Positions 1 to 8,387 of a DNA stretch of 64,000 nucleotides are shown here, in pieces (positions within the stretch are counted from its first letter, which is position 1; the number at the start of each line of letters is the position of its first letter). Origin of the DNA: CAIWTU01 sp963815135 (lineage in GTDB: Bacteria > Desulfobacterota > Desulfuromonadia > Geobacterales > Geobacteraceae); the NCBI GenBank assembly GCA_963815135.1, contig CAWFFO010000011.1, positions 496,001 through 560,000 of the forward strand, written 5' to 3'. The notes below the pieces were generated by a model, which was not told the DNA's origin, made no database searches, and worked only from the letters and a program-made list of their open reading frames with translations. A program made the translations under genes and the position numbers.

Positions 1-1
1 C

Positions 2-103
2 CTCGAGAGACTGCGGGAAAAGTTTCCGGAAAATGTGGAGGATGAGACTTTTCCTCCGCAGGTGATAAAGACGAAGGTGAAGAACGTGAGAAGTGAGAAG
101 TGA
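2..103 (+). CDS. C-terminal end of an upstream gene, product not identified
   Basis: An open frame runs in from the window edge and stops at TGA 101-103, giving about 33 residues that are charged and lack any recognisable motif. The stop lies inside the heptamer repeat at 86-113, so the last few residues may be repeat-encoded. Because sulfate-assimilation genes follow on the same strand, an assimilatory sulfite reductase or related gene is a reasonable guess, but nothing in this tail proves it. Confidence 0.4.
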   Translation, partial: LERLREKFPENVEDETFPPQVIKTKVKNVRSEK

Positions 104-113
104 GAAGTGAGAA
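86..113. repeat. Tandem heptamer GTGAGAA x4
   Basis: Four exact consecutive copies of GTGAGAA. Related degenerate copies reappear at about 1090-1112 between cysH and cysD. It belongs to a set of 7-bp tandem repeats scattered through intergenic gaps of this window. Confidence 0.85.
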
Positions 114-154
114 GCAAAACCTGAAACCTGTAACGCCTGTTAACCGGAGGAATC

Positions 155-373
155 ATGCAAACTATAGATCTGCGCGGCGTATGCTGCCCGACAAATTTCG
201 TAAAAGCCAAGCTGGCACTGGAAATGGTTGATTCCGGGGAGGTCGTGGAGTTTCTGCTGGATGACGGTGAATCGGTGAAGAACGTCCCCCGAAGCCTGAA
301 AGAGGACGGCCACAAGCTGCTGGCGCTGGAAGAGAAGGAAGGTTATTACACCCTTAGCCTGGAAAAGGTCTGA
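155..373 (+). CDS. TusA/SirA-like small sulfur-carrier protein
   Basis: A 72-residue protein of the TusA (SirA/YeeD) fold, which carries sulfur as a persulfide on a cysteine near the N-terminus. The start of the protein reads DLRGVCCPTNFVKAK, matching the family's DxRGxxCP motif; Cys10 or Cys11 would be the carrier. The usual proline two residues after CP is replaced (CPTNF), as in the TusA variants that sit beside sulfite or APS reductase genes. The ATG has a good ribosome site (GGAGG at 146-150). It is followed 15 bp later by cysH, so a role in handing on reduced sulfur during assimilation is inferred from context. Confidence 0.85.
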   Translation: MQTIDLRGVCCPTNFVKAKLALEMVDSGEVVEFLLDDGESVKNVPRSLKEDGHKLLALEEKEGYYTLSLEKV

Positions 374-387
374 GAAAGGAAACGGCA

Positions 388-1083
388 ATGATCAAAAACA
401 TCCCCCAGATTTCTGAAAATGCGACACCGCAGGAGATCCTCAAGACCGGAGTCGAGGCTGCACAGGGACAGGTGAAACTGGCCTGCTCTTTCTCTGTCGA
501 GGACGTTGTTATTATCGATATGGCTGCGAATATGGGCCTTCCCGTCGGCATTTTCGCCCTCGATACCGGACGCCTGAACGAGGAGACATATGAGGTGGCT
601 GAAGCCCTGGTGGAGCGCTATCACATTTCAATCGACTGGTATTTTCCCAGGCATGAAAATGTCGAGAAACTGGAGCGGGAAAAGGGAATGTTTTCCTTTC
701 GCGAATCCCTGGATAACCGCCATGAATGCTGCCGCATACGCAAGGTGGAACCGCTTGGAAGAGCGCTGGACGGACTCGCCGGCTGGATAACCGGTTTGCG
801 CCGGGAACAGAGTGTCACCAGGACTGGTCTGGCTCCTGTCGAACTCGATAAAGCAAACGGCGGCATTTTGAAAATAAACCCGCTGCTGGAGTGGAGCGAG
901 GAACAGGTCCGGGAGTACGCGAAACAGCATAACGTCCCGATAAGCCGTCTCTATGAACAGGGTTACCGGTCCATCGGCTGTGCCCCCTGCACCCGCGCCG
1001 TAGCCCCCGGCGAACATGCCAGGGCCGGCAGGTGGTGGTGGGAAGACCCGGAGCACAAGGAATGCGGCCTGCATCGGCGCTGA
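388..1083 (+). CDS. cysH: Adenylylsulfate (APS) reductase, assimilatory, iron-sulfur type
   Basis: A 231-residue thiol-dependent APS/PAPS reductase that reduces activated sulfate to sulfite in the cytoplasm. Two cysteine pairs, Cys114-Cys115 (HECCRIRKV) and Cys198/Cys201 (GCAPC), form the [4Fe-4S] site. Enzymes with both pairs normally use APS directly, which fits the absence of an APS kinase gene here. The C-terminal ECGLH motif (Cys226) is the catalytic cysteine that carries the thiosulfonate intermediate. It is cotranscribed with the TusA-like gene and followed by cysD/cysN, which make the APS substrate. Length is normal for the bacterial family. Confidence 0.95.
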   Translation: MIKNIPQISENATPQEILKTGVEAAQGQVKLACSFSVEDVVIIDMAANMGLPVGIFALDTGRLNEETYEVAEALVERYHISIDWYFPRHENVEKLEREKGMFSFRESLDNRHECCRIRKVEPLGRALDGLAGWITGLRREQSVTRTGLAPVELDKANGGILKINPLLEWSEEQVREYAKQHNVPISRLYEQGYRSIGCAPCTRAVAPGEHARAGRWWWEDPEHKECGLHRR

Positions 1084-1181
1084 GATATCAGTGAGAAGTA
1101 AGAAGTGAGAAGAAAAGGCATTTATCTCTCACTCTTCACACCTTTCCCTTTACGCTTCACTAATTGACGAAGGAGATTCAC

Positions 1182-1984
1182 ATGTACGACCATCTGGACG
1201 AACTTGAAGCACAAAGTATCTACATATTCCGTGAAGCTTACCGGAAGTTCGAGAACCTGGCCATGCTCTATTCAATAGGCAAGGATTCGACAACGATGAT
1301 CCACCTGGCCCGTAAGGCTTTTTCGGCAAGATTCCGTTCCCCCTGGTGCATATCGATACGACCTACAAATACCCGGAAATGATCACCTACCGCGACCGGA
1401 TGGCGAAGGAGTGGGGCGCGGAACTTATCGTGGGGCGAAACGAGGCGGCAGTGGCAGCCGGCATGGGGCCTGAACAGGGCCGTCTTCTCTGCTGCGAGAA
1501 AATGAAGACGGAGGGACTGAGCCAGATTATCGAAAAATACGATTTCCACGGGCTTTTCCTAGGTATTCGCCGCGACGAGGAGGGAAGCCGCGCCAAGGAA
1601 CGGGTGTTTTCCCCCAGGGACAAGAATTTCGAGTGGCCCTACAAGGATCAGCCGCCCGAATTGTGGGACCAGTTCAATACAAACTTCGAACCCGGCACGC
1701 ATATCCGTGTCCATCCGATCCTTGGCTGGACGGAGATGAACATCTGGGAATACATAAAGCGCGAAAACATCGAGATATGCCCGCTGTATTTCGCCAGGGA
1801 CGGCAAACGTTTCCGTTCACTCGGTTGCATGCCCTGCACCGGGCCGATCGACTCCACCGCGGCAACGGTAGATGAAATCATCGAGGAACTGAAGATCATC
1901 AAGGACCCGGAGCGCGCCGGTCGTGCCCAGGACCAGGAGAATGCCTACGCCATGCAGAAGCTCCGGGCAAAGGGGTATATGTAA
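1182..1984 (+). CDS. cysD: Sulfate adenylyltransferase subunit 2 (CysD), frameshifted as read
   Basis: CysD is the ATP-pyrophosphatase-type subunit that, with the GTPase CysN, makes APS from ATP and sulfate. The ATG at 1182 follows GGAG at about 1172; translation starts MYDHLDELEAQS and contains the SIGKDS PP-loop (consensus SGGKDS). The frame breaks in the T run at 1319-1323, where one T is missing: upstream the frame reads IHLARKAF, downstream the -1 frame resumes with VHIDTTYKYPEM. With the base restored the protein is 267 residues and complete, ending AKGYM. A homopolymer consensus error is more likely than a real mutation, because cysN behind it is intact. The alternative TTG at 1164 has no ribosome site. 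Confidence 0.85.
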
Positions 1985-1993
1985 GGATAAAAG

Positions 1994-2062
1994 AAAATTT
2001 TGAATTGTGAATTGTGAATTAACACCCGAAACCCGAATCCAAAAGCCTTGACATCTGAAACC
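1994..2062. repeat. Intergenic short heptamer-like repeats between cysD and cysN
   Basis: The gap holds tandem GAATTGT units (two to three copies), then CCCGAAA/CCCGAAT and CTGAAAC/CTGACAC-type units. It resembles the compound repeat array that follows cysN. No gene is visible. Confidence 0.6.
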
Positions 2063-2096
2063 TGACACATTGAAAAATATTTTCACGGGGAACGAA

Positions 2097-3656
2097 ATGA
2101 ACCAATCCGAAACTTTAAAAATAGTCATCGTCGGCCATGTCGACCACGGCAAGTCCACTCTGATCGGCCGGTTGTTCTACGATACGGGCAGCATACCGGA
2201 AATCCGCTACCAGGAAATCGCGGCCACCTGCAAGGCCCAGGGGCGCGAGTTCGAATTCGCCTACCTGATGGATGCCCTGGAGGAGGAGCGCGATCAGAAT
2301 ATCACCATAGACACCGCCTCCACCTTTTTCAAGACCACCAAAAGGCCGTACGTGATTATCGATGCCCCCGGCCACAAGCAGTTCCTGAAGAACATGATAA
2401 CCGGGGCCTCCAGCGCCGATGCCGCCATCCTGCTGGTGGACGGCGTGGAGGGAGTGCGCGAGCAGACCAAGCGTCACGCCTACGTTCTGTCCCTGCTCGG
2501 CATCCGCCAGGTAGTGGTTACCGTGAACAAGCTCGACATGGCAGGTTATGACCGGAAAGTTTTCGCCAAGGTGGAAAACGACATCCGCGCATTTCTCCAC
2601 ACGGTGGGAATTGTCCCTTCGCACGTGATTCCGGTCTCGGCGCGGGAGGGTGAAAACATGGCAAACCGTCTGGGCAACACTCCCTGGTATACCGGACCGA
2701 CCGTGCTGGAGGCTCTGGATACGTTTGAAAACGTGCATGCCGACAGGACCCTTCCGCTCCGTTTCCCCGTTCAGGATGTGTATAAATGGGATGGAAAAAG
2801 AATCTATGCCGGGCGGGTGGAGAGCGGTGAAATAAGGGTCGGCGACGAGGTGATCTTTCTCCCTTCCGGTAAGATTACCAGGATAAAAAGCGTTGAAAAA
2901 TGGCAGCAGCCGGATCTGTTCTCTGCCGGTGCGGGTGAAAGCATCGGCATAACCACCGAAGACGAGCTGTTCGTGGAGCGGGGGGAAGTGGTTGCCCGCA
3001 GGGACAATGCACCGGTAAGGACAAGGGAAATAAAGGCCAGTATCTTCTGGCTCGCCGACAAGCCGTTCCAGGCGGGAAGGAACTATACCCTGAAGCTGGC
3101 GACCTCCGAAGTGACGGCAACCGCCGCCGTGATCGAAGAACGACTGGACTCCTCCACCCTGGAAGTGAAGGAACGTCACGGCAGGGAAATCCTGGCCGCG
3201 GAGGTCGGAAATGTGGTCTTCGCCCTTAAAAACGAAATCGCTGCCGACCTGTATGGCGAGAACCTCGCACTTGGGCGCTTCGTCATCGAAGACGGAACCC
3301 AGATCTGCGGCGGCGGCATCATCCGTTCCCTTACCGCGGAAACCGGCAGCTCCGCGCAAACCATCCATCTGGATGAAAAGTTCATTATCGGCGATGACGG
3401 GAGCTACGTCGACTTGAGCCGCGAACGCGGGCAAGTTGATTTCTATGTGAATACCGCATTTCTCGATTACCTGGAAGGCGGCAACCGTGTCCTGTTCCGG
3501 CTCCGCGACCCCCGGCAGATCGAGCCGGTGGCGCTGATGGCCTTTGAGCATAACCTTAATTTCCTGTTCACCAGGGACCGTGACCGGGTCAACCTGGTCC
3601 TTTACAAGTACGGAGCCGAACCGACCCCCATGGAATTCGACTTCGGAGGACTGTAA
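2097..3656 (+). CDS. cysN: Sulfate adenylyltransferase subunit 1 (CysN GTPase)
   Basis: A translation-factor-like GTPase that drives APS synthesis by CysD. Visible G motifs are GHVDHGKST (residues 13-21), DAPGHKQF and NKLDM. The protein is 519 residues from the ATG at 2097, chosen because GGGGAACG precedes it; an in-frame TTG at 2070 is less likely. After the EF-Tu-like barrels there is an unusual C-terminal extension of about 100 residues. It does not resemble APS kinase (no second P-loop), so this is not a CysNC fusion, which agrees with the APS-type CysH. The gene is intact despite the frameshift in its partner. Confidence 0.93.
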   Translation: MNQSETLKIVIVGHVDHGKSTLIGRLFYDTGSIPEIRYQEIAATCKAQGREFEFAYLMDALEEERDQNITIDTASTFFKTTKRPYVIIDAPGHKQFLKNMITGASSADAAILLVDGVEGVREQTKRHAYVLSLLGIRQVVVTVNKLDMAGYDRKVFAKVENDIRAFLHTVGIVPSHVIPVSAREGENMANRLGNTPWYTGPTVLEALDTFENVHADRTLPLRFPVQDVYKWDGKRIYAGRVESGEIRVGDEVIFLPSGKITRIKSVEKWQQPDLFSAGAGESIGITTEDELFVERGEVVARRDNAPVRTREIKASIFWLADKPFQAGRNYTLKLATSEVTATAAVIEERLDSSTLEVKERHGREILAAEVGNVVFALKNEIAADLYGENLALGRFVIEDGTQICGGGIIRSLTAETGSSAQTIHLDEKFIIGDDGSYVDLSRERGQVDFYVNTAFLDYLEGGNRVLFRLRDPRQIEPVALMAFEHNLNFLFTRDRDRVNLVLYKYGAEPTPMEFDFGGL

Positions 3657-3660
3657 AAGC

Positions 3661-3788
3661 ATAGGGCTGGGGACTCGGGAATAGAAAATTTTGAATTTTG
3701 AATTTTGAATTAAACCTGAAGGCTGAATCCTCTTGTTTTTAAAACTTACTTTTGCCAGCCCCCAACCCCTAGTCCCTAGCCCCAGTTT
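3661..3788. repeat. Compound heptamer repeat array downstream of cysN
   Basis: Contains GGGCTGGGGACTCGGG, then tandem AATTTTG units (three copies at about 3685-3710), and, in inverse orientation at 3760-3785, CCCAACCCCTAGTCCCTAGCCCC. The GGGGACT-type units at the two edges are inverted relative to each other, so the array can fold back on itself. No coding potential. Confidence 0.75.
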
Positions 3789-3884
3789 TTCAAAAACAGT
3801 GGTAAACTTGTAAATGAGCGGCAGTACCAGGGGTGTCCGTAGACTTGGAAATAGCTTTTCCCGGGTTTGAAAGGGGGAAAAATC

Positions 3885-4429
3885 ATGGCGCCTGCGGCTT
3901 TAAGTGTAATGCGTTACGCGACCTTTTTCAAAAACAGAAAGGCACTGAAAGTGCTGGATTACGGCGCTGGCAAACTGCGCAATTCCTTGTATCTTGCCGG
4001 TTCGGGCTTTCATGTGTATGCTGCCGACCTTCCTGAACAGGTTAGCCGCATCAGGGAATTGGGCGAGGCTGAAAGGCTGGAAGGGCTTCTGGAAAATAAC
4101 CAGCTCAGCGCCGGCGGCCTGGAAGCGGACCTTGTCATATCGACCTATGTGTTCAATATCATTCCCGATGATGCCGAAAGAAACAGGTATCTGCGCAATG
4201 CCTGCCTGAATCTTCGCCCGTGGGGATACCTCCTGATCGAAGTGCAATGCAGGAGAGAGTCACCCCGATGCGGCAGCGGCTGCTCCTCCCACATGAAAAG
4301 CCCCCCTTGCGCCAAGGCCTGTTCCCTGGAAGAGCTCGATGATATGCTCAGACCCTTGGCTTCAACCGTCTCTGTCATTATCACCGCCGCCATGCCCTGG
4401 CCGCGGTCTATCAGTTGCAAAACGCCTGA
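3885..4429 (+). CDS. Small SAM-dependent methyltransferase, frameshifted as read
   Basis: A class I methyltransferase fold: motif I reads VLDYGAGKLRNS (about residues 22-33), followed by an acidic strand end (AADLP) and a DLVISTYVFNIIP motif. A cysteine-rich stretch (about residues 120-145: C..CGSGC...C...C) suggests a bound metal or a family-specific insert. The ATG at 3885 has AAGGGGG just upstream. One C appears to be missing in the CCC run at 4353-4355. After it the +1 frame reads LGFNRLCHYHRRHALAAVYQ and stops at 4427-4429, a far more protein-like tail than the unshifted frame that runs to 4490. The substrate is unknown. Confidence 0.65.
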
Positions 4430-4576
4430 AGTCGCTTCTTTTCAGGTCGGATTATTCCAATATCTTTTCCGCGTCTTTGACTTGCCGTGAAATTCCTTCC
4501 CTCATTCCAGATTTCTGATCATCTCACCACACCGCTTCTGGCGGCGTTTTGACATGGAATAACTATTTCTTCGTCA

Positions 4577-4594
4577 TTCCGGCGATAGCCGGAA
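4577..4594. repeat. Small palindrome TTCCGGC-GATA-GCCGGAA
   Basis: A perfect 7-bp inverted repeat with a 4-bp loop inside the widespread GTCATTCCGGCnnnnGCCGGAAcCCA intergenic element. Confidence 0.6.
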
Positions 4595-4762
4595 CCCACT
4601 CTTTTCAATCAAATTCCAGGACCCCGCTTTTCGCCACCGCTAACCCGGTCTTCTAAGCTAGTGCACTTCGGCGGAGCAGGCAGCTGAAGTGGCATACGAT
4701 AGCATGTTTGATGACTCATTGAGGTGGAATGCACTGGATAATTCCCAATCCGGAATATTTTA

Positions 4763-4791
4763 TTGACAAAAATAATAAATAACTATATCTA
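4763..4791 (+). promoter_or_regulatory. Probable sigma-70 promoter of the sulfate uptake operon
   Basis: TTGACA at 4763-4768, a 17-bp spacer and TATCTA at 4786-4791, in an AT-rich tract about 75 bp before the sbp start codon. The long AT-rich leader may hold a regulator site, but none could be identified. Confidence 0.55.
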
Positions 4792-4866
4792 TATAACACA
4801 GCAAATAACTAAACAATAAATAAGATAAACACAACAATTAAGTGTAAATTAAAGGGAGGCGGGTGG

Positions 4867-5880
4867 ATGAAAAAGGTTCTCGGCTATTTTGCGATACTGG
4901 CGACGCTGTTCGGGATTGTAGTCCCGGCTGCGGCCCGGGCGAATATCGTCCTCCTTAACGCCTCCTATGATCCTACCCGTGAATTGTTCAGAGAATTCAA
5001 CATTGCCTTTTCGAGATACTGGAAGCAGAAAACGGGACAGACCGTTATTGTGAGGCAGTCCCATGGCGGCTCCGGCGGGCAGGCCAGGGCCGTCATCGAT
5101 GGCCTCGGTGCGGATGTCGTTACCCTTGCCCTCGCCTATGACATTGACGCTTTGCACCGGAGGGCGAATTTCGTTCCGGAAAACTGGCAAAGCCGTCTTC
5201 CCTTTAACAGTGCTCCATACACCTCGACAATCGTGTTCCTGGTGCGCAAGGGAAATCCCAAAAATATAAAAGACTGGGGCGACCTGGTCAGACCGGGTGT
5301 TTCGGTAGTAACCCCAAATCCGAAGACTTCGGGGGGCGGACGCTGGAACTACCTTGCTGCGTGGGGGTATGCCCTCAGGCACAACCAGGGCAGCGAGGCC
5401 AAGGCCCGCGAGTTCGTAAGCCGGCTTTACAGGCAGGTGCCGGTGCTTGATTCCGGGGCCCGTGGAGCAACTACCACATTTGTTCAGAGGAACATCGGCG
5501 ACGTGTTGCTTACCTGGGAAAACGAAGCGCACCTGGCGATCAGGGAACTCGGCAGCGACAAGTTCGAGATAGTCGTCCCGTCCGTCAGCATTCTCGCCGA
5601 ACCGACCGTTTCCATAGTTGACAGGATGGTTGACAGGCACGGGACACGGGCCGTCGCCCGTGCTTACCTGGAATATCTCTACAGTCCCGAGGGACAGGAA
5701 ATTGCCGCCAGGAATTTCTACCGCCCCCGTCTCAAATCGGTAGCCGTGAAATATGCAAAACAGTTCGGCAAGCTGGACCTGTTTACAATAGACGTGATGT
5801 TCGGAGGCTGGCAGAAGGCGCAGAAGACTCATTTTGCCGATGGCGGGGTGTTTGACCAGATATACAAGGTTGGCCGCTAG
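4867..5880 (+). CDS. sbp: Sulfate/thiosulfate ABC transporter, periplasmic binding protein
   Basis: A 337-residue periplasmic solute-binding protein of the Sbp/CysP family that delivers sulfate to the CysTWA permease. A Sec signal peptide (about residues 1-25, hydrophobic core LGYFAILATLFGIVVPAAA) ends at ARA. The mature start NIVLLNASYDPTRELF and the internal QSHGGSGGQ and TSGGGRWNYL motifs are typical sulfate-binding loops. GGGAGG precedes the ATG. It heads the operon sbp-DUF2325-cysT-cysW-cysA. Confidence 0.95.
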   Translation: MKKVLGYFAILATLFGIVVPAAARANIVLLNASYDPTRELFREFNIAFSRYWKQKTGQTVIVRQSHGGSGGQARAVIDGLGADVVTLALAYDIDALHRRANFVPENWQSRLPFNSAPYTSTIVFLVRKGNPKNIKDWGDLVRPGVSVVTPNPKTSGGGRWNYLAAWGYALRHNQGSEAKAREFVSRLYRQVPVLDSGARGATTTFVQRNIGDVLLTWENEAHLAIRELGSDKFEIVVPSVSILAEPTVSIVDRMVDRHGTRAVARAYLEYLYSPEGQEIAARNFYRPRLKSVAVKYAKQFGKLDLFTIDVMFGGWQKAQKTHFADGGVFDQIYKVGR

Positions 5881-5980
5881 CCTCTGGCAGCTGGCCACAG
5901 AATAAAGGCTTCAGGTGTTGCCAACCCATGCACCCGGCCCAGCTTTTAAGCTTCAACTGCCTGATTCAAAGGAGGTTCCC

Positions 5981-6328
5981 ATGACTGCAGTAATTGTCGG
6001 AGGTGATTATATCAAGCCGATCGAGAAGGTCTTTGCCGGAAAGGGCGTGAAACGGGTGGAGCACTGGACCGGAAGGAAAGCCGGCGATCTGAGGAAGACG
6101 CTTCCTTTGGATACCGCGCTCGTAGTCCTTCTGTGTGATTACGTGAATCACAGTCTGGCCAAAAAGGTGCGTGATGACGCGGACCGCCGCGGTTTTCCTG
6201 TTATCTACTGCCGACGGTCCCTCGGACAGTTCTGCCGGAAACTGGACAATTTCATCGCCTGTGGCGGGCTGGGTGACACCTGCGACAAAGGTCACCCGTG
6301 CTGCAAAGATTGCCTTGAGGGCAACTGA
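5981..6328 (+). CDS. DUF2325 protein inside the sulfate transport operon
   Basis: A 115-residue cytoplasmic protein starting MTAVIVGGDYIKPIEK, the signature of DUF2325. Family members have an N-terminal GGD strand-loop and a conserved YCRRSLGQF-like segment, seen here at about residues 74-82. A C-terminal cluster of cysteines (CGGLGDTCDKGHPCCKDC) could bind a metal or iron-sulfur cluster or sense thiols. Start ATG 5981 has a strong GGAGG. Placement between sbp and cysT suggests a regulatory or sulfur-handling role; this is inference, as the family has no established function. Confidence 0.8.
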   Translation: MTAVIVGGDYIKPIEKVFAGKGVKRVEHWTGRKAGDLRKTLPLDTALVVLLCDYVNHSLAKKVRDDADRRGFPVIYCRRSLGQFCRKLDNFIACGGLGDTCDKGHPCCKDCLEGN

Positions 6329-6373
6329 ACGGTAACTGGCAGAGAACCTATTTACTGCAGGAAAGGTTTCGGG

Positions 6374-7207
6374 ATGTTTTTTCGAGCAAAGAAAATGAGC
6401 GTGATTCCGGGATTCGGACTGACTCTCGGGTATACGATATTTTACCTCAGCCTGATCGTCATAATTCCCCTGTCTGCTGTGGTTATCAAGACCACTGATC
6501 TGAGTTGGGGAGCATTTTGGTCCACGGTAACATCACCCAGGGTAATCGCTTCATACAGGCTGACCTTCGGCGCCTCAATGGCAGCGGCCCTGCTGAACGG
6601 TTTGTTCGGCACCATGACTGCATGGGTGCTGGTCCGATATCGTTTGCCGGGCAAGCGGATTATCGATGCTGTTGTCGACCTTCCCTTCGCCCTCCCCACG
6701 GCGGTTGCCGGGATCACTCTGGCGACGATTTATGCGCCTTCCGGCTGGATAGGACGGATTCTGGGCCCCTTGGGAGTCAAGGTCGCTTATACGCCGCTGG
6801 GCATATTTGTCGCCATGACCTTTATCGGTCTTCCTTTCGTTGTCAGAACGGTTCAGCCCGTTCTGGAAGAGCTGGAGCCGGAACTGGAAGAGGCTGCCGC
6901 CTGCCTGGGGGCTAACCGGCTGCAGACCATACGCAGGGTCATTTTCCCGGCTCTGCTGCCTGCGGTTCTTACCGGCGTAGCCCTGGCCTTTGCCAGGGGA
7001 GTCGGAGAGTACGGGTCCATCATTTTTATTGCCGGCAATATGCCGATGGTTTCAGAAATTACCCCGCTGATGATAATTACCAGGCTGGAGCAGTATGATT
7101 ATGCGGGAGCAACCGCTATAGCCACGGTAATGCTCGGGACCTCGTTTATAATCCTGTTTGCCATTAACCTGTTGCAAAGATGGTTAAGGAGATACGAGGA
7201 GAGGTGA
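6374..7207 (+). CDS. cysT: Sulfate ABC transporter permease CysT (CysU)
   Basis: A 277-residue inner-membrane permease with about six hydrophobic segments. The cytoplasmic coupling loop EEAAACLGANRLQTIRRVIFP matches the EAA motif that contacts the CysA ATPase. It forms a heteromeric channel with CysW. Position between the DUF2325 gene and cysW is as expected for a sulfate operon. Confidence 0.94.
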   Translation: MFFRAKKMSVIPGFGLTLGYTIFYLSLIVIIPLSAVVIKTTDLSWGAFWSTVTSPRVIASYRLTFGASMAAALLNGLFGTMTAWVLVRYRLPGKRIIDAVVDLPFALPTAVAGITLATIYAPSGWIGRILGPLGVKVAYTPLGIFVAMTFIGLPFVVRTVQPVLEELEPELEEAAACLGANRLQTIRRVIFPALLPAVLTGVALAFARGVGEYGSIIFIAGNMPMVSEITPLMIITRLEQYDYAGATAIATVMLGTSFIILFAINLLQRWLRRYEER

Positions 7208-7302
7208 AACTGTAAATAATAGAGGGAAATTCAGAATCAAACATTAAACAGAATTTGAACAGATTTTTTCATCTTATAAATTAAGAGTTGGAAGGAAACA
7301 AA

Positions 7303-8172
7303 ATGCTCGCACAGGGTGTCCAGAATAAAAAGAAAAAGAATGAAGTGGCAGACAGACTCACGGAACCGGCTTTTGTTCGCTGGGGGCTATCGGCTGTGGT
7401 ATTGCTCTTTCTGGCGTTGTTTCTTTTCGTTCCCCTGGTTTCAGTTTTTTCACAGGCAATGGCGAAAGGGTTGGGCGCATATTTTGCGGCAATAATGGAA
7501 CCGGAGGCGCTTTCCGCCATAAAACTCACCCTGCTTGCCGCGGCGATCAGCGTTCCCTTCAACCTGGTATTCGGTATTTCCGCCGCCTGGGCCATTGCCA
7601 AATTCGAATTCAGGGGAAAGAGCCTGCTTATTACCCTGATCGATCTCCCCTTTTCCGTGTCGCCGGTTATCGCCGGGCTGATATTCGTACTTCTGTTCGG
7701 CCTCCAGGGTTGGATGGGGAACTGGCTCGACGAGCACCAGATCCGGATTCTCTTTGCCGTGCCGGGCATCGTGCTGGCCACTGTTTTCGTTACTTTCCCC
7801 TTTGTCGCAAGGGAGCTGATTCCCCTGATGCAGACCCAGGGAAAGGAAGAGGAAGAGGCCGCGGCCGTTCTGGGAGCGGGCGGTTTCACTACTTTTTTCC
7901 GGGTAACACTGCCCAATGTAAAATGGGGAATCATCTACGGAGTGATTCTCTGCAACGCCAGGGCCATGGGGGAATACGGCGCGGTGTCGGTAGTATCCGG
8001 TCATATCCGCGGGCTTACCGACACCATACCGCTCCACGTGGAGATTCTGTATAACGAGTACAATTTTGCCGCGGCGTTTGCGGTGGCATCCCTGCTGGCC
8101 CTGCTGGCGCTGGTGACACTGGGTGTGAAGAGTATCGCCGAGTGGAAAATGAAGGCGCAGATGGAAAGCTGA
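7303..8172 (+). CDS. cysW: Sulfate ABC transporter permease CysW
   Basis: A 289-residue permease, the second channel subunit. It carries an EAA loop (EEEEAAAVLGAGGFTTFFRV) and about six membrane spans, and ends in a basic tail. The ATG at 7303 follows GGAAGGA; an in-frame TTG 15 bp earlier overlaps the ribosome site and is unlikely. The 95-bp gap from cysT has no obvious terminator. Confidence 0.94.
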   Translation: MLAQGVQNKKKKNEVADRLTEPAFVRWGLSAVVLLFLALFLFVPLVSVFSQAMAKGLGAYFAAIMEPEALSAIKLTLLAAAISVPFNLVFGISAAWAIAKFEFRGKSLLITLIDLPFSVSPVIAGLIFVLLFGLQGWMGNWLDEHQIRILFAVPGIVLATVFVTFPFVARELIPLMQTQGKEEEEAAAVLGAGGFTTFFRVTLPNVKWGIIYGVILCNARAMGEYGAVSVVSGHIRGLTDTIPLHVEILYNEYNFAAAFAVASLLALLALVTLGVKSIAEWKMKAQMES

Positions 8173-8202
8173 TAATCCTGATTCGAAAAATACAAAATCT
8201 TT

Positions 8203-8287
8203 ATTTGACAGGGATGAACAGGATAAAACATAAAATCTGTTTCGGTTCAAAATTCAATTCTTTCAATCCTGTCCATCCTGTAAAAAT
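8203..8287. repeat. Inverted pair of ACAGGATGaACAGGAT-type repeats
   Basis: The left arm (8203-8228) reads TTTGACAGGGATGAACAGG..., and the right arm (8262-8287) is its near inverse (CAATCCTGTCCATCCTGTAAAA). Related units lie at 38133-38157 and 47418-47570. It separates cysW from cysA and could form a hairpin in the transcript. Confidence 0.65.
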
Positions 8288-8387
8288 ATGACTTTGAGCG
8301 CTTTGTATTTTTGAAGTTTGATTGATTTCCCTGGTGTCTTTGTGGCTTTGTGTGACCAATAATGTTTTCGGGTTGAAGGATCACGAC

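Larger units (their letters stand above)
4430..4866. other. Intergenic region ahead of the sulfate transporter operon
   Basis: 437 bp without a gene. It holds a short palindromic repeat (4577-4594) in the common CGTCATTCCGGC...GCCGGAA form, a GC-balanced stretch with no signal I recognise, and from 4755 an AT-rich segment with the promoter listed separately. Confidence 0.6.

Noticed and set aside
2115..3662. A 515-codon open frame antisense to cysN
   Set aside because: It is the shadow of a GC-biased real gene; its translation has no recognisable motif and no ribosome site, while cysN has every GTPase motif.
4700..4725. A sigma-54 promoter at TGGCATACGATAGC before the sulfate operon
   Set aside because: GG and GC are 9 bp apart, not 10, and a good sigma-70 match lies closer to the gene.
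4849..5898. A 349-codon frame antisense to the sulfate-binding protein gene
   Set aside because: Same reason: the sense strand has a signal peptide and family motifs, the antisense product has none.
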